64,000 nucleotides of DNA from Nocardia transvalensis (GTDB lineage: Bacteria; Actinomycetota; Actinomycetes; Mycobacteriales; Mycobacteriaceae), in the NCBI RefSeq assembly GCF_015477765.1, contig NZ_JADLQQ010000004.1, positions 310,001 through 374,000 of the forward strand, given 5' to 3'. Positions 17,261 to 25,892 of this stretch are shown one piece after another (the first letter of the stretch is position 1; each line of letters starts with the position of its first letter). The notes beneath the pieces were generated by a model. That model saw only the letters and a program-made list of their open reading frames with translations, was not told where the DNA came from and did not search any database. Position numbers and translations under genes: made by a program.

Positions 17261-18630
17261 CGCTGGAGGTGGCCTTCCGTGGTGAGACCGTCGAACACCC
17301 GACGCAGGGTGTGCAACGCGTGATCGAGCTGTTCCTCGGTGTGGCGGCAGTTCACGAAGAATCGCAGCCGCGCCTCGCCCGCGGGCACCACGGGGTGACC
17401 GATGGCGTTGGCGTTGATGTCGTGGTCGAGCAGGGCCAGTGAGGCGCGCAGGGCGGGCTCGTCGGCGCCGGTGATGATCGGGGTGATCGGCGTGCCCTGG
17501 GCGTTGCCGGTGTCGAAGCCCAGTTCGCGGGCGCGGCGGTAGAAGTAGTCGCCGTTGTGACGCAGCGCCGCAACGCGTTCGGGCTCGTCGTGCAGGACCG
17601 CCAGACCGGCCAGCGCGGCCGCGGCGGCCGACGGCGCGGGGGAGGCGGTGTACATGCTCAGCCCCGCGGCCGAGTACTTGAAGCCCTCGACGAGCTCGCG
17701 GTTGGCGGCCAGGTAGCCGCCCACGCTGCCGAGCGCCTTGGACAGCGTGCCCATCCACACGTCGACGGCGTCGCCGGGCAGGTCGAACAGCTCGCGCACG
17801 CCCAGTCCGCGCTCGCCGAGCACCCCGAACGAATGCGCCTCGTCGATCATGATCGAACAGTCGTGTTTGCGTGCCACCTCGATGATGTCGGGCAGCCGCA
17901 CGACGTCACCGTCCATGCTGTAGACACCCTCGATGAGCACCAGGGCCCGGTCGAAGCTGCGCCGCGACATGGACAGGATGGCGTCGAGGGATTCGGGGTC
18001 GTTGTGCCGGAAGGTGAGTCGTTTGCAGCCTGCCCATTCGGTGCCCGACACCATGCTGTTGTGGATCAGCGAATCACACACGGCCACATCGCGTTTACCG
18101 AGCAGGAAGGCGATCGCGGCGGCATTGGTGAGGAAGCCGCTGGCGGTGACGATCGCGGCTTCGGTGTCGTAGATGCGGGCGATCTCGCCCTCCAACTCCC
18201 CGTAGAGCGGAAGTTCCCCGGCGACCATCCGCACCGCCGCGGCCGAGGTGCCGTAGCGGTGGATGGCGTCCACGGCGGCGGCATGCACGCGCGGTTCGGC
18301 GGCCAGATCCAGGTAGCCGAAACTGGAGAAGTTGAGCATGTCCCGCCCGGCGAAGCGGGTGACCGGGCCGCTGATGCCCTCGTGCGGCAGGTAGTAGGGG
18401 TAGAGCCCGCCGGATTCGCGCGTCCAGGCGTCCAGGGCGCCGAACTTCCGGGTGGCGTCGAGCACGCCCGGATGGTCGCGGAACGAGGTGAGCGGGGTGC
18501 TGCGCGCGGCCGGTGTGGCAGGGGTGGGCGCGGTGGCGGCCGGTGCGGCATCGGGGACGTTCCCGCCCGGGTCGTGTCGGTTCATCAGCGCGCGAGCCAG
18601 CTCGCGGGCGTCGATGCTGTCGGTGGTCAT
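17257..18630 (-). CDS. PLP-dependent alpha-oxoamine synthase (AONS/SPT-like)
   Basis: A 457-residue fold-type I PLP enzyme of the family that includes 8-amino-7-oxononanoate synthase, 5-aminolevulinate synthase and serine palmitoyltransferase. These condense an amino acid with an acyl thioester with loss of CO2. The PLP lysine is K298 in GTLSKALGSVGG, with D263 and H266 in DEAHSFG and the usual YGTSAAAVRMVAG substrate loop. An Ala/Pro-rich N-terminal extension of about 55 residues precedes the core and might contact the PKS. It starts 12 bases after the PKS stop with AGGGA 7 bases upstream. It is the likely chain-releasing enzyme for the PKS, which has no thioesterase, as in fumonisin biosynthesis. 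The amino acid used cannot be read from sequence. Confidence 0.9.
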   Translation of the reverse strand: MTTDSIDARELARALMNRHDPGGNVPDAAPAATAPTPATPAARSTPLTSFRDHPGVLDATRKFGALDAWTRESGGLYPYYLPHEGISGPVTRFAGRDMLNFSSFGYLDLAAEPRVHAAAVDAIHRYGTSAAAVRMVAGELPLYGELEGEIARIYDTEAAIVTASGFLTNAAAIAFLLGKRDVAVCDSLIHNSMVSGTEWAGCKRLTFRHNDPESLDAILSMSRRSFDRALVLIEGVYSMDGDVVRLPDIIEVARKHDCSIMIDEAHSFGVLGERGLGVRELFDLPGDAVDVWMGTLSKALGSVGGYLAANRELVEGFKYSAAGLSMYTASPAPSAAAAALAGLAVLHDEPERVAALRHNGDYFYRRARELGFDTGNAQGTPITPIITGADEPALRASLALLDHDINANAIGHPVVPAGEARLRFFVNCRHTEEQLDHALHTLRRVFDGLTTEGHLQR

Positions 18631-18642
18631 CTCATTCCCTCG

Positions 18643-21600
18643 TCATGCGGCGGAATCGGTGGGCGTGCTTATTTCTTCGTGGGCGATCTGGGCGGCGACG
18701 CGGACGCCGAGCCCGGCCAGTGAGGTTCCCGAGGCAATGGAGACCGCCGACATCTTCACGCCCAGGCTCTTCACCACGCGCGCGCCGAACTCCATGGCCA
18801 TCAGCGAATCCAGGCCCAGTTCCGCGGTCGGGGTGGCCGGGTCGAGGGAGTCGGCGTCGACGCCGAGCACGATCGCCAGCTGTTCGGCGAGCAGCCACGT
18901 CACCACCTCGCCGCGGTGTTCGGGATCCAGCGCCAGGATTTCCGCGCGCAGGGCGCCGGAGCCGCCCGCACCGCCGCTGGCGGCGGCGACCAGTTCCGCG
19001 AAGCGCGGTGCCCGGGCCGAGGCGCGGTGCGCGGCGGCCCATTGCCCCCAGTCCACGTCGAACAAAGCCAGCTGCGCACTGTCCAGGCGCAGGCACTCCC
19101 ACAGCAGGACGGTGGCCAGGTCCATGTCCAGCAGGCCGTAGCCGGTCATCTGGGCGTATCGGGACACCGCGTGGGAGTCGGCCATGCCGCCGCCGTCGCC
19201 GCGCATGAATCCCCAGTCCACAGCCACGGCGGGACGGCCCTGCGCGCGGCGCGACCAGGCCAGCGCGTCGATCGCGGAATTGGCTGCGGCATAACCCAGT
19301 TGGGGAGAGGCCCCGGCGATGCCGCTGGCGGAGGAGTACAGCACGAACAGGTCGAGCTCGACATCGGCGGCGGTAGTGGCGCGATCCAGGTTGACCGCGC
19401 CGGCGAGCTTCGGCGCGAAGATCTCGTGCAGCGATTCCGCCGTGATCGCCGGGATTTCGGTGTTGTTCACCACCCCGGCGGCATGCACGATGCCGCGCAG
19501 GGGTGCCGGGCTCGCTTGGATCCGGGCCACGAGGTCGGCGACCGCGTCGTAATCGGCGACGTCGACGCGTTCCTCACGCACCGCCACCCCTTCGCGGGCG
19601 AACTGCGCGAGCTGGGCGCGGGCGGCGTCGGTGGTCGCGCCGCGGCGGCCGACGAGCACCAGGTGGCGGGCTCCGCATCGCACCAGGTGGCGGGCCGTGG
19701 CCAGGCCGAAGGCGCCGAAGCCGCCGGTGACGAGATAACTTGCCGCCGGGTCGATCTCGACATCGGTGGGGATCTCCCGCACCGGTGGATCGTCGGCGCG
19801 CAAGTCCAGGGCCACGCGGCCGATGTGGGCGGACCGGGTGACCGTCTCGAACGCCTCGGTGAGTTCACCCGGCCCGAACACCGCGGTCGGCAGGGCCGTG
19901 TACTCGCCGCTGTGCAGGGCGGCGGTGACGCGGCGGGCGGCGTGGCGCACGCGGTCGGGGCGGTGGGCGAGCATGCGGTCGATGTCGACGGCGAAGAAGG
20001 CCAGGTTGCGGTCGAACGGCCGCAGATCGATGGCGCCGCCGCCGTAGATGTCGGCCTTGCCGATATCCACGATGCGGCCGAATTCGCCTGCGACGCGGAA
20101 GTTCTGCTGCAGGATCTCGCCGGGCGCGGAGCTGTAGACCACATCGACACCCCGACCGTCGGTCATCCGCAGCACCTCGTCGACGAACCCGATCGACCGC
20201 GAATCCAGCACCTCGGGTACGCCGAGCTCACGCACCCGGTCGCGGCGCTGCGGGGAACCCGCGGTGGCGATCACTCGCGCGCCGCTGCGCAGCGCGACCT
20301 GCACGGCGGCCATCCCCATGCCGCCCGCGGCGCCGTGGACGAGCACGGTTTCGCCCGGCTGTACCCGGGCCAGCTCGCCGAGTCCGAATTCGGCGGTGAG
20401 CAGCGGCATCACCGAGGTCCAGTGCAGCGGGTCGAATGTTCCCGGCGCGAAGATCTCCATCCGGTCGGTGGCGCCCGCGTCCGGCCGGACGGTCACGTAG
20501 CGGCGCAGGACTCCCGGTGCCACCACCGAAATCTCGTCGCCCGGTGTGATTCCGGTGACTGCGGAGCCCACGCGTTCGACGATGCCGTAGCCGTCCATGC
20601 CGATCTCGGTGCCGAAATACGTTCCGGTGAGCTCCTTTTCGGTGAGCACGCCGAGGGCTTTCAGGGCGTCCTTGTAGTTGAGGCTCACCAGCTGCATGCG
20701 GACCTCGACCTCGTCGGGGCCCGGCGCCACCCGCTCGGTGGTGCGCCACGCCAGCTCCGACAGCAGCCGCGAGCGCGGCACGTCGAGCCCGAATGAGCGT
20801 TGCGGGTCGGTCAGTGGTCGCGAATTGTTCCAGCGCGCCAGGTGATCGGTGAGGGTGTGCCGCCAGCGGGCGGTCCAGCAGGCTCCGGCTCGCAGCGCCA
20901 CCTCGTCGACGGTGGTGTCGGCGTAGATCCGGTCGAGGACCTCGGCCAGGGCGGTGCCGGGTTCGGTGTCCACCAGTCGCCACTGCCCGGCGGGCACCTC
21001 GTTGAGCAGCTCGCGCCGCGCGCCGGTCAGCGCGGCGTGCTCGAGCCGGACGAACCGGTCGATCGGCAGGCAGAACGCGTGCTCGGTGACGACGACGGCG
21101 TGCAACTCGAGTCGTATGGCCGAATCCTGGTCGGCGACAAGCCGTTCGATGGCCTGGGCGACGCGGGCGAGGGCGTGGGTGTTCTGCATCGCGTCCAGCT
21201 CGGCTCCGGCCACGACCACCAGCCGCATGCGCGACCGGCCGAGGTCGTCGCGGGCGGCCCGCAGGAGTGCGCACAGCTGTTCGCTGCTCAGCGCGGTCGC
21301 GTGCGGACCGACGGTGACCAGTTCGGCGGTGGCGCGGACGCTGGCGATTTCCTTGGCCCGCTGCGAGATTTCCGCGCCGAGGTTGACCACGAGCACGTAC
21401 TCGTCGTCGGTGGGCTGCTCGCCGTCCGCCGCGTCCGCGGTGTCGGTGACGATCTCCCACACGGGTTCGTAGAACAGCGGGTCGAGGCGGTCGTGCAGCG
21501 CGGGTTGTCCCGTGAGGGCGCGGAAGCGCACTCCCGACAGGGTCAGCGCGACATCTCCGGTGGCCGAGGCGATGCGGATATCGGCGCGCAACCGGTCGTG

Positions 21601-24600
21601 CGGATCGCGGGCGACGAGGACCACCGGGTCGTCGGGCAGCGGCCCGGTCCAGCGCACCGCGTCGATCATCGCGGGTACGACCACCTCCGGTTCCGTACCG
21701 GGTTGCGGGGCGGCCGTTGTCGCATAGAGGGCGGCGAAGCACTGCAAGGCGGCATCGACGATCGCCGGATGTGCCAGGTGCCGCGGAGCCTCCGAGGCCG
21801 GGAGGCCCAATCGCGCCACAACCCGGTCGGGGCTCACCCACACCTGCCGCAGCAGCCGGAACGACGGACCGTAGCCGAGTCCGTGGGCGGCCATCGTCTC
21901 GTAGAGTTCGTCCACCGCCAGGCTGTTCGAATCCTGGTTCGGCACAATTGATATCCAGGTGGGTTCGACCTCGGCTTCGATCAAGCGGCCGTGGGCGTTG
22001 ACCGTCCACGCACCCCCGGTTCCCGGGCGCGACCGCACGGTGAACCGGCGGGTGGTCTCCTCGACGGTGAACCGGACGACCGGGACATCGTGCTCGTCGA
22101 CGACCAGAGGCGCCACGAATTCGACCGATTCCAGTCCGAACGAGGCGCGCCCGGTGCGCAGCGCGATCGCGCTCAGGGCCGCGTCCAGATAGGCCGCGCC
22201 GGGCAGCACCACCGCACCCGCGACCCGGTGATCGCGCAGCCACGGCAGAGTCGCCACCGACAGCTGCACTTCCCACTCCGGTTCCGCGGCCGCGGTCCGA
22301 TCGCCGAGCAGGGCGAAACTTCCCGGTGTGCCGAGGCGGTTCAGCTCCGCCTCCGGTTCCTGCGTCCACACGTAGCGGCGCTGCCACGGATAGCGGGGCA
22401 GCTCCACGTGCCGAGCGGGTCCGGAGAACGGCTGGGGCAGGCGCGAATTGTCCAGCGCGCCCGCACGATACAACTCCCCGACCGCGGCGAGGACCTGCTC
22501 GCGATCGTCACCGTCGCGGGCCAGCGTGCCGATGGCGGCACCGGAGATGCCGCGCTGCACCAGGATTTGCTTGATATTGCCGCTGAGCACGGGATGCGGC
22601 CCGACCTCCAGGAAGACCCGATGCCCCGCCTCGAGCAGCGCGCCGACGGCGTCGGCGAACCGGACCGGCTCGCGCACATTGCGGCACCAGTATTCGGCAT
22701 CCCAGTCCGCCGCGGTGGCGGAGTCCGCGGTGACCGTCGAATACGCGGGCACGAGGGGATCGGTGGCCGTGAGAGTGGCCAGTGCGGCGCGCAGTTCGGG
22801 CAGGATCGGGTCCATCAGGGGACTGTGGTACGGCACCTCGACGCGCAGGGTGCGGGCGAAGACGCCGTCTGCCTCCAGCAGTTCGCGGATCCGTTCCAGG
22901 ACCGCGGAATCACCCGCGAGAGTCACCGCCGACGGTCCGTTGACAGCGGCGATCGACACAGTTCCGGTGTCGGGGAGCAATTCTCGCGCCTCGGCCTCCG
23001 ACAGGCCCACCGCCAGCATGCCGCCGGTACCGGCGGTGGTGGCCTGCAGCCGCGAGCGGTGATAGCTGACCGCCACGGCCTGCGCCAGCGTCAGCGAACC
23101 CGATACGTAGGCGGCGGTCACCTCGCCCACGCTGTGCCCGACCACGACCGACGGCAGGATCCCGAGATCGGCCAATTCCGCGGTGAGCGCCGCCTGCAGC
23201 AGGAAGTTGGCCGGTTGCGCCACCTCGGTGCGAGCCATGCGCGACTCGCCCTCCGGCCGCAGCATCTCCGTGAGCAGCGACCAGCCCGCGAGTTCGGTGA
23301 ATTCCCGGTCGATCTCACGCGCGACGGCCGCGAAAGCGCCGTCCCCCTCCAGCAATCGGCGACCCATCGCCCACCACTGCGGCCCCATCCCGCTGTAAAC
23401 GAACACGGGAGCGGTATCCCCCTCGGCGATGGCCCGCGCGGGCGCCGAGCCACCCCCCGCGGCGAATTCGCCGAGCTGCGACCGTAAGTCGTCGCCATCC
23501 CGATACCGGAACACCGCCCGCAGCGGATGATGCGCCCGCCGCACCCACGCCGCCGCAACGAGATCGTCGACGGGAGTCACCGTGTCGGAAGCGATTTCGG
23601 CAGCCAGGACCCGCAGCGCCGATTCGCTGCGCGCCGACAACGGCAGGATCGGTAGCCGCCCACCCTGGACCACCGCGCATCGGTCGACATCCTGGGCTAC
23701 CGTGCGTCGGTCTATATCCTGGTTCCTCGGCCTGCTGCCTACATCCTGGTTCCCCGGCCTGTTTTCGGCCGGGGGTGGACCGATGATCACGTGGGCGTTG
23801 GTTCCTCCGTAGCCGAAGCTGTTGACCGCCACCAGCGGTTGGCTCAGGGGCTCGGGTTCCAGCGGGACGCGCAGGCGCAGCGCCTCGAAGTCGATGTCGG
23901 GGTTCGGGCGGTCGAGCCAAGCCTGGGGTGCGATGGTGCCGTGATGGACCGTCAGTGCGGCCTTGATGACACCGGCGACTCCGGCGGCGGCCTCGGTGTG
24001 GCCGATATTGTTCTTCACCGAACCCACCGGCAGCGGGTCGAGACGGCCGTCGACCGCGCCGTACACCGCGCCCAGCGCCGACAGTTCGATCGGGTCGCCC
24101 ACCGGGGTTCCGGTGCCGTGTGCCTCGACGTAGCCGATCTCGTGCGGCGCGATGCCGGCTCGGTCCCGGACGGTGCGCGCAAGCTGTTCCTGCGCAACGG
24201 GGTTGGGCACCGGAATGGCCAGGGTGCGGCCGTCCTGGTTGACGCCGCTGCCGCGGATCACCGCGTAGATGCGGTCCCCGTTGCGCAGCGCGGTCTCGAC
24301 GGGCTCGAGGACGAGTGCGCCCGCGCCCTCACCGCGGCCGTAGCCGTCGGCGGCGGCGTCGAAGGACTTGCAGCGGCCGTCGACCGACAGGAATCGGCCC
24401 TTGCACATGGAGATGAACGTCTCCGGCTGCAGCATGGCGTTGACACCGCCGACGATGGCCGCCTCGCATTCGCCCGCCGCCAGCGCCTGCACCGCCTGAT
24501 GCAGCGCGACCAGCGACGACGAGCAGGCGGTGTCCACGGTGAAGGTCGGGCCGTGCAGATCCAGCAGGAACGCGATGCGGGCCGACAGCAGCGTATGCGA

Positions 24601-25041
24601 CGACGCGGTCGGGGTATGGCTCGAAATGGCCGACCGAATCCCGTTGCGGGCCACCGCATTGTCGGTCATGAAACCGCCGACGAACACGCCGACCTGGCGG
24701 CCGCCGATGCGGCCTGCCATTCCGCAGTCGTCGAGCGCCTCCCAGGTCACCTCGAGCAGCAGGCGCTGCTGCGGATCCATGATCGACGCCTCGCGCTGTG
24801 AGATGCCGAAGAAGTCGGCGTCGAACTCCCACAGGGACTGGGTGAGGAATCCGCCGTGGCGGGTGTACATGCGGCCGGGTGCATCCGGGTCGGGGTCGAA
24901 GAACTTCTCCGTATTCCAGCGATCCGGCGGCACCGCCACGATGCCGTCGCCCTTGCCGATCACGAAATCCCAAAAGGTGCCCGGACCGTCGATACCGCCC
25001 GGAAAACGGCAGCCGATCCCGACGATTGCTACATCGGACAT
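18643..25041 (-). CDS. Type I reducing polyketide synthase, KS-AT-DH-ER-KR-ACP
   Basis: A single-module PKS of 2132 residues, first gene of the lipid operon. KS: C173 in DTACSSSL, H308 (VEAHGTGTPVGDPIE), H348 (NIGHTEAAAG). AT: GHSVGEV active-serine motif; the specificity region reads VEVPYHSPLMD, matching neither the classical malonyl (HAFH) nor methylmalonyl (YASH) signature. DH: DHRVAGAVVLPGAAYL and HPAIVDAALQ. ER: HGAAGGMGMAAVQVAL. KR: GGFGAFG, with the Ser and Tyr of LYSSASGIAGASPQLGYAAAN. ACP: serine near residue 2079 in LGLDSLMAMEF. All active residues are present, so it should make a fully reduced chain, presumably iteratively. No thioesterase follows; release is probably by the downstream alpha-oxoamine synthase. 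Ribosome-binding site AGAGGA. Confidence 0.93.
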   Translation of the reverse strand: MSDVAIVGIGCRFPGGIDGPGTFWDFVIGKGDGIVAVPPDRWNTEKFFDPDPDAPGRMYTRHGGFLTQSLWEFDADFFGISQREASIMDPQQRLLLEVTWEALDDCGMAGRIGGRQVGVFVGGFMTDNAVARNGIRSAISSHTPTASSHTLLSARIAFLLDLHGPTFTVDTACSSSLVALHQAVQALAAGECEAAIVGGVNAMLQPETFISMCKGRFLSVDGRCKSFDAAADGYGRGEGAGALVLEPVETALRNGDRIYAVIRGSGVNQDGRTLAIPVPNPVAQEQLARTVRDRAGIAPHEIGYVEAHGTGTPVGDPIELSALGAVYGAVDGRLDPLPVGSVKNNIGHTEAAAGVAGVIKAALTVHHGTIAPQAWLDRPNPDIDFEALRLRVPLEPEPLSQPLVAVNSFGYGGTNAHVIIGPPPAENRPGNQDVGSRPRNQDIDRRTVAQDVDRCAVVQGGRLPILPLSARSESALRVLAAEIASDTVTPVDDLVAAAWVRRAHHPLRAVFRYRDGDDLRSQLGEFAAGGGSAPARAIAEGDTAPVFVYSGMGPQWWAMGRRLLEGDGAFAAVAREIDREFTELAGWSLLTEMLRPEGESRMARTEVAQPANFLLQAALTAELADLGILPSVVVGHSVGEVTAAYVSGSLTLAQAVAVSYHRSRLQATTAGTGGMLAVGLSEAEARELLPDTGTVSIAAVNGPSAVTLAGDSAVLERIRELLEADGVFARTLRVEVPYHSPLMDPILPELRAALATLTATDPLVPAYSTVTADSATAADWDAEYWCRNVREPVRFADAVGALLEAGHRVFLEVGPHPVLSGNIKQILVQRGISGAAIGTLARDGDDREQVLAAVGELYRAGALDNSRLPQPFSGPARHVELPRYPWQRRYVWTQEPEAELNRLGTPGSFALLGDRTAAAEPEWEVQLSVATLPWLRDHRVAGAVVLPGAAYLDAALSAIALRTGRASFGLESVEFVAPLVVDEHDVPVVRFTVEETTRRFTVRSRPGTGGAWTVNAHGRLIEAEVEPTWISIVPNQDSNSLAVDELYETMAAHGLGYGPSFRLLRQVWVSPDRVVARLGLPASEAPRHLAHPAIVDAALQCFAALYATTAAPQPGTEPEVVVPAMIDAVRWTGPLPDDPVVLVARDPHDRLRADIRIASATGDVALTLSGVRFRALTGQPALHDRLDPLFYEPVWEIVTDTADAADGEQPTDDEYVLVVNLGAEISQRAKEIASVRATAELVTVGPHATALSSEQLCALLRAARDDLGRSRMRLVVVAGAELDAMQNTHALARVAQAIERLVADQDSAIRLELHAVVVTEHAFCLPIDRFVRLEHAALTGARRELLNEVPAGQWRLVDTEPGTALAEVLDRIYADTTVDEVALRAGACWTARWRHTLTDHLARWNNSRPLTDPQRSFGLDVPRSRLLSELAWRTTERVAPGPDEVEVRMQLVSLNYKDALKALGVLTEKELTGTYFGTEIGMDGYGIVERVGSAVTGITPGDEISVVAPGVLRRYVTVRPDAGATDRMEIFAPGTFDPLHWTSVMPLLTAEFGLGELARVQPGETVLVHGAAGGMGMAAVQVALRSGARVIATAGSPQRRDRVRELGVPEVLDSRSIGFVDEVLRMTDGRGVDVVYSSAPGEILQQNFRVAGEFGRIVDIGKADIYGGGAIDLRPFDRNLAFFAVDIDRMLAHRPDRVRHAARRVTAALHSGEYTALPTAVFGPGELTEAFETVTRSAHIGRVALDLRADDPPVREIPTDVEIDPAASYLVTGGFGAFGLATARHLVRCGARHLVLVGRRGATTDAARAQLAQFAREGVAVREERVDVADYDAVADLVARIQASPAPLRGIVHAAGVVNNTEIPAITAESLHEIFAPKLAGAVNLDRATTAADVELDLFVLYSSASGIAGASPQLGYAAANSAIDALAWSRRAQGRPAVAVDWGFMRGDGGGMADSHAVSRYAQMTGYGLLDMDLATVLLWECLRLDSAQLALFDVDWGQWAAAHRASARAPRFAELVAAASGGAGGSGALRAEILALDPEHRGEVVTWLLAEQLAIVLGVDADSLDPATPTAELGLDSLMAMEFGARVVKSLGVKMSAVSIASGTSLAGLGVRVAAQIAHEEISTPTDSAA
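23662..23763. repeat. 27-bp degenerate tandem repeats in the KS-AT linker of the PKS
   Basis: Within codons about 427-460 of the PKS the DNA repeats with a 27-bp period, three to four degenerate units, each containing a version of ACATCCTGG. The protein shows a 9-residue repeat (RPGNQDVGS, RPRNQDIDR, RTVAQDVDR). The frame is kept. It is a small coding minisatellite in an inter-domain linker. Confidence 0.7.
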
Positions 25042-25155
25042 TGCGGTCCTCTGATTGTCTACGCGAAGTGGTGAACGAGTTGCTCGGGAGAGTGGAGCGA
25101 TTGTCGCCTAACGATAGGCAGCCTACTTTCGATCTTCAACCCGTACGCCTGAAAT

Positions 25156-25190
25156 CAGCCAAAACTGCTCCAGTGCAGCCGTTTTGGCTG
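25156..25190. repeat. Hairpin upstream of the PKS operon
   Basis: Perfect 10-bp arms CAGCCAAAAC (25156-25165) and GTTTTGGCTG (25181-25190). The short inner CTGC/GCAG pair partly overlaps the left arm. It lies just upstream of the presumed -10 element of the PKS operon and may be an operator. Confidence 0.6.
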
Positions 25191-25205
25191 GTAGAGAGCC
25201 GAAAT

Positions 25206-25308
25206 ACATTGTTATTGAGCGCCCTGACACTGTTATTTTCGGAAATGACGATGTTATTGCGGAGGCGGACCTCGGAAATAACATCGTCATCGGATCGAAT
25301 AACAATGT
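25206..25308. promoter_or_regulatory. Nested inverted repeats with five GTTATT motifs
   Basis: Outer arms ACATTGTTATT (25206-25216) and its complement (25298-25308); inner arms ATGACGATGTTATT (25245-25258) and its complement (25277-25290), all perfect. A further copy, CACTGTTATT, lies at 25229-25238. All five copies share a core like ACATTGTTATT, three on the + and two on the - strand. This looks like a multi-site binding region for a regulator of the two divergent units; the protein is not identified. Confidence 0.7.
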
Positions 25309-25328
25309 GATCCGGGTATGGTGCCGCC

Positions 25329-25883
25329 ATGAACTCCGGTGAATTCACCCTCGACCCCGATGCCGAACCCATCGAGAGCGCAGAGTGGTTGCGCGACTTC
25401 ACGGCCCGCTACATCGCCGGATGGAACGCCGGCGACGCCACCGCGGTCGCGGCCTGCGTCACCGAGGACACGCGCTGGCTCGATCCGTCCGAACCCGCGG
25501 TCATCGTCGGCCGCGCCGGTGTCGCCAAGTTCGTTCGCGACACCAGGCGCGCGTTCCCGGATGTCTCCTACACCCCGGTGTTCGAGCCGACCATGACCGC
25601 GGACCAGCGGACCGCCATCGTGCCGTGGCGCATGAGCGGCACCAACCTGGGGCCCATCGACCCGCCCGGATTCGCCGCTACGGGAAAGAAGTTCGACCTG
25701 TTCGTGGTCGACATCTGGCAGTTCCGCTCCGGCCTGATCCGGCGCAGCAAGGCCACGTGGGATATGAACGAGCTACTGCTGCAACTGGAATTGCTGCCCA
25801 AGCGCAACGGGTTCACCGAACGAGCCCTGGCCCGCGCACAGCGACTCGGTGTCGCGGTGCGCGGGCGGCGCCGGGCGGGCTGA
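25329..25883 (+). CDS. SnoaL-like / NTF2-fold protein
   Basis: A 184-residue protein of the NTF2-like superfamily (SnoaL-like polyketide cyclase, ester cyclase). The first part, DFTARYIAGWNAGDATAVAACVTEDTRWLDPSEPAVIVGRAGV, and the central RMSGTNLGPIDPPGFAATGKKFDLFVVDIWQFRSGLI are characteristic of the fold's cone-shaped pocket. The C-terminal extension is basic. It is transcribed divergently from the PKS operon and shares its control region, so a role with the same product (a hydratase, isomerase or binding protein) is possible. These small folds have many functions and no substrate can be assigned. It converges with the following TetR gene with 9 bases between. Confidence 0.8.
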   Translation: MNSGEFTLDPDAEPIESAEWLRDFTARYIAGWNAGDATAVAACVTEDTRWLDPSEPAVIVGRAGVAKFVRDTRRAFPDVSYTPVFEPTMTADQRTAIVPWRMSGTNLGPIDPPGFAATGKKFDLFVVDIWQFRSGLIRRSKATWDMNELLLQLELLPKRNGFTERALARAQRLGVAVRGRRRAG

Positions 25884-25892
25884 GATGACGGT

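Larger units (their letters stand above)
25042..25328. promoter_or_regulatory. Divergent control region of the PKS operon and the SnoaL-like gene
   Basis: A 287-bp intergenic region that is clearly richer in A and T than its surroundings. It contains no gene that I can support. On the minus strand a TAGGCT hexamer (25120-25125) fits an actinobacterial -10 element for the PKS operon, giving a leader of about 70 bases, but no good -35 is evident. Other elements are a short palindrome GCCTAACGATAGGC (25106-25119), a hairpin at 25156-25190, and the nested repeat array at 25206-25308. Confidence 0.6.

Noticed and set aside
23662..23763. Short regular repeats that could suggest a CRISPR array
   Set aside because: They are degenerate 27-bp tandem units without spacers, inside and in frame with the PKS.
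12355..25041. Classification of the PKS operon as an enediyne cluster
   Set aside because: UnbL/U/V-like genes are present, but the PKS has KS-AT-DH-ER-KR-ACP order with an ER and C-terminal ACP instead of the enediyne layout with an internal ACP and a C-terminal phosphopantetheinyl transferase domain. No TEBC-type thioesterase is present.
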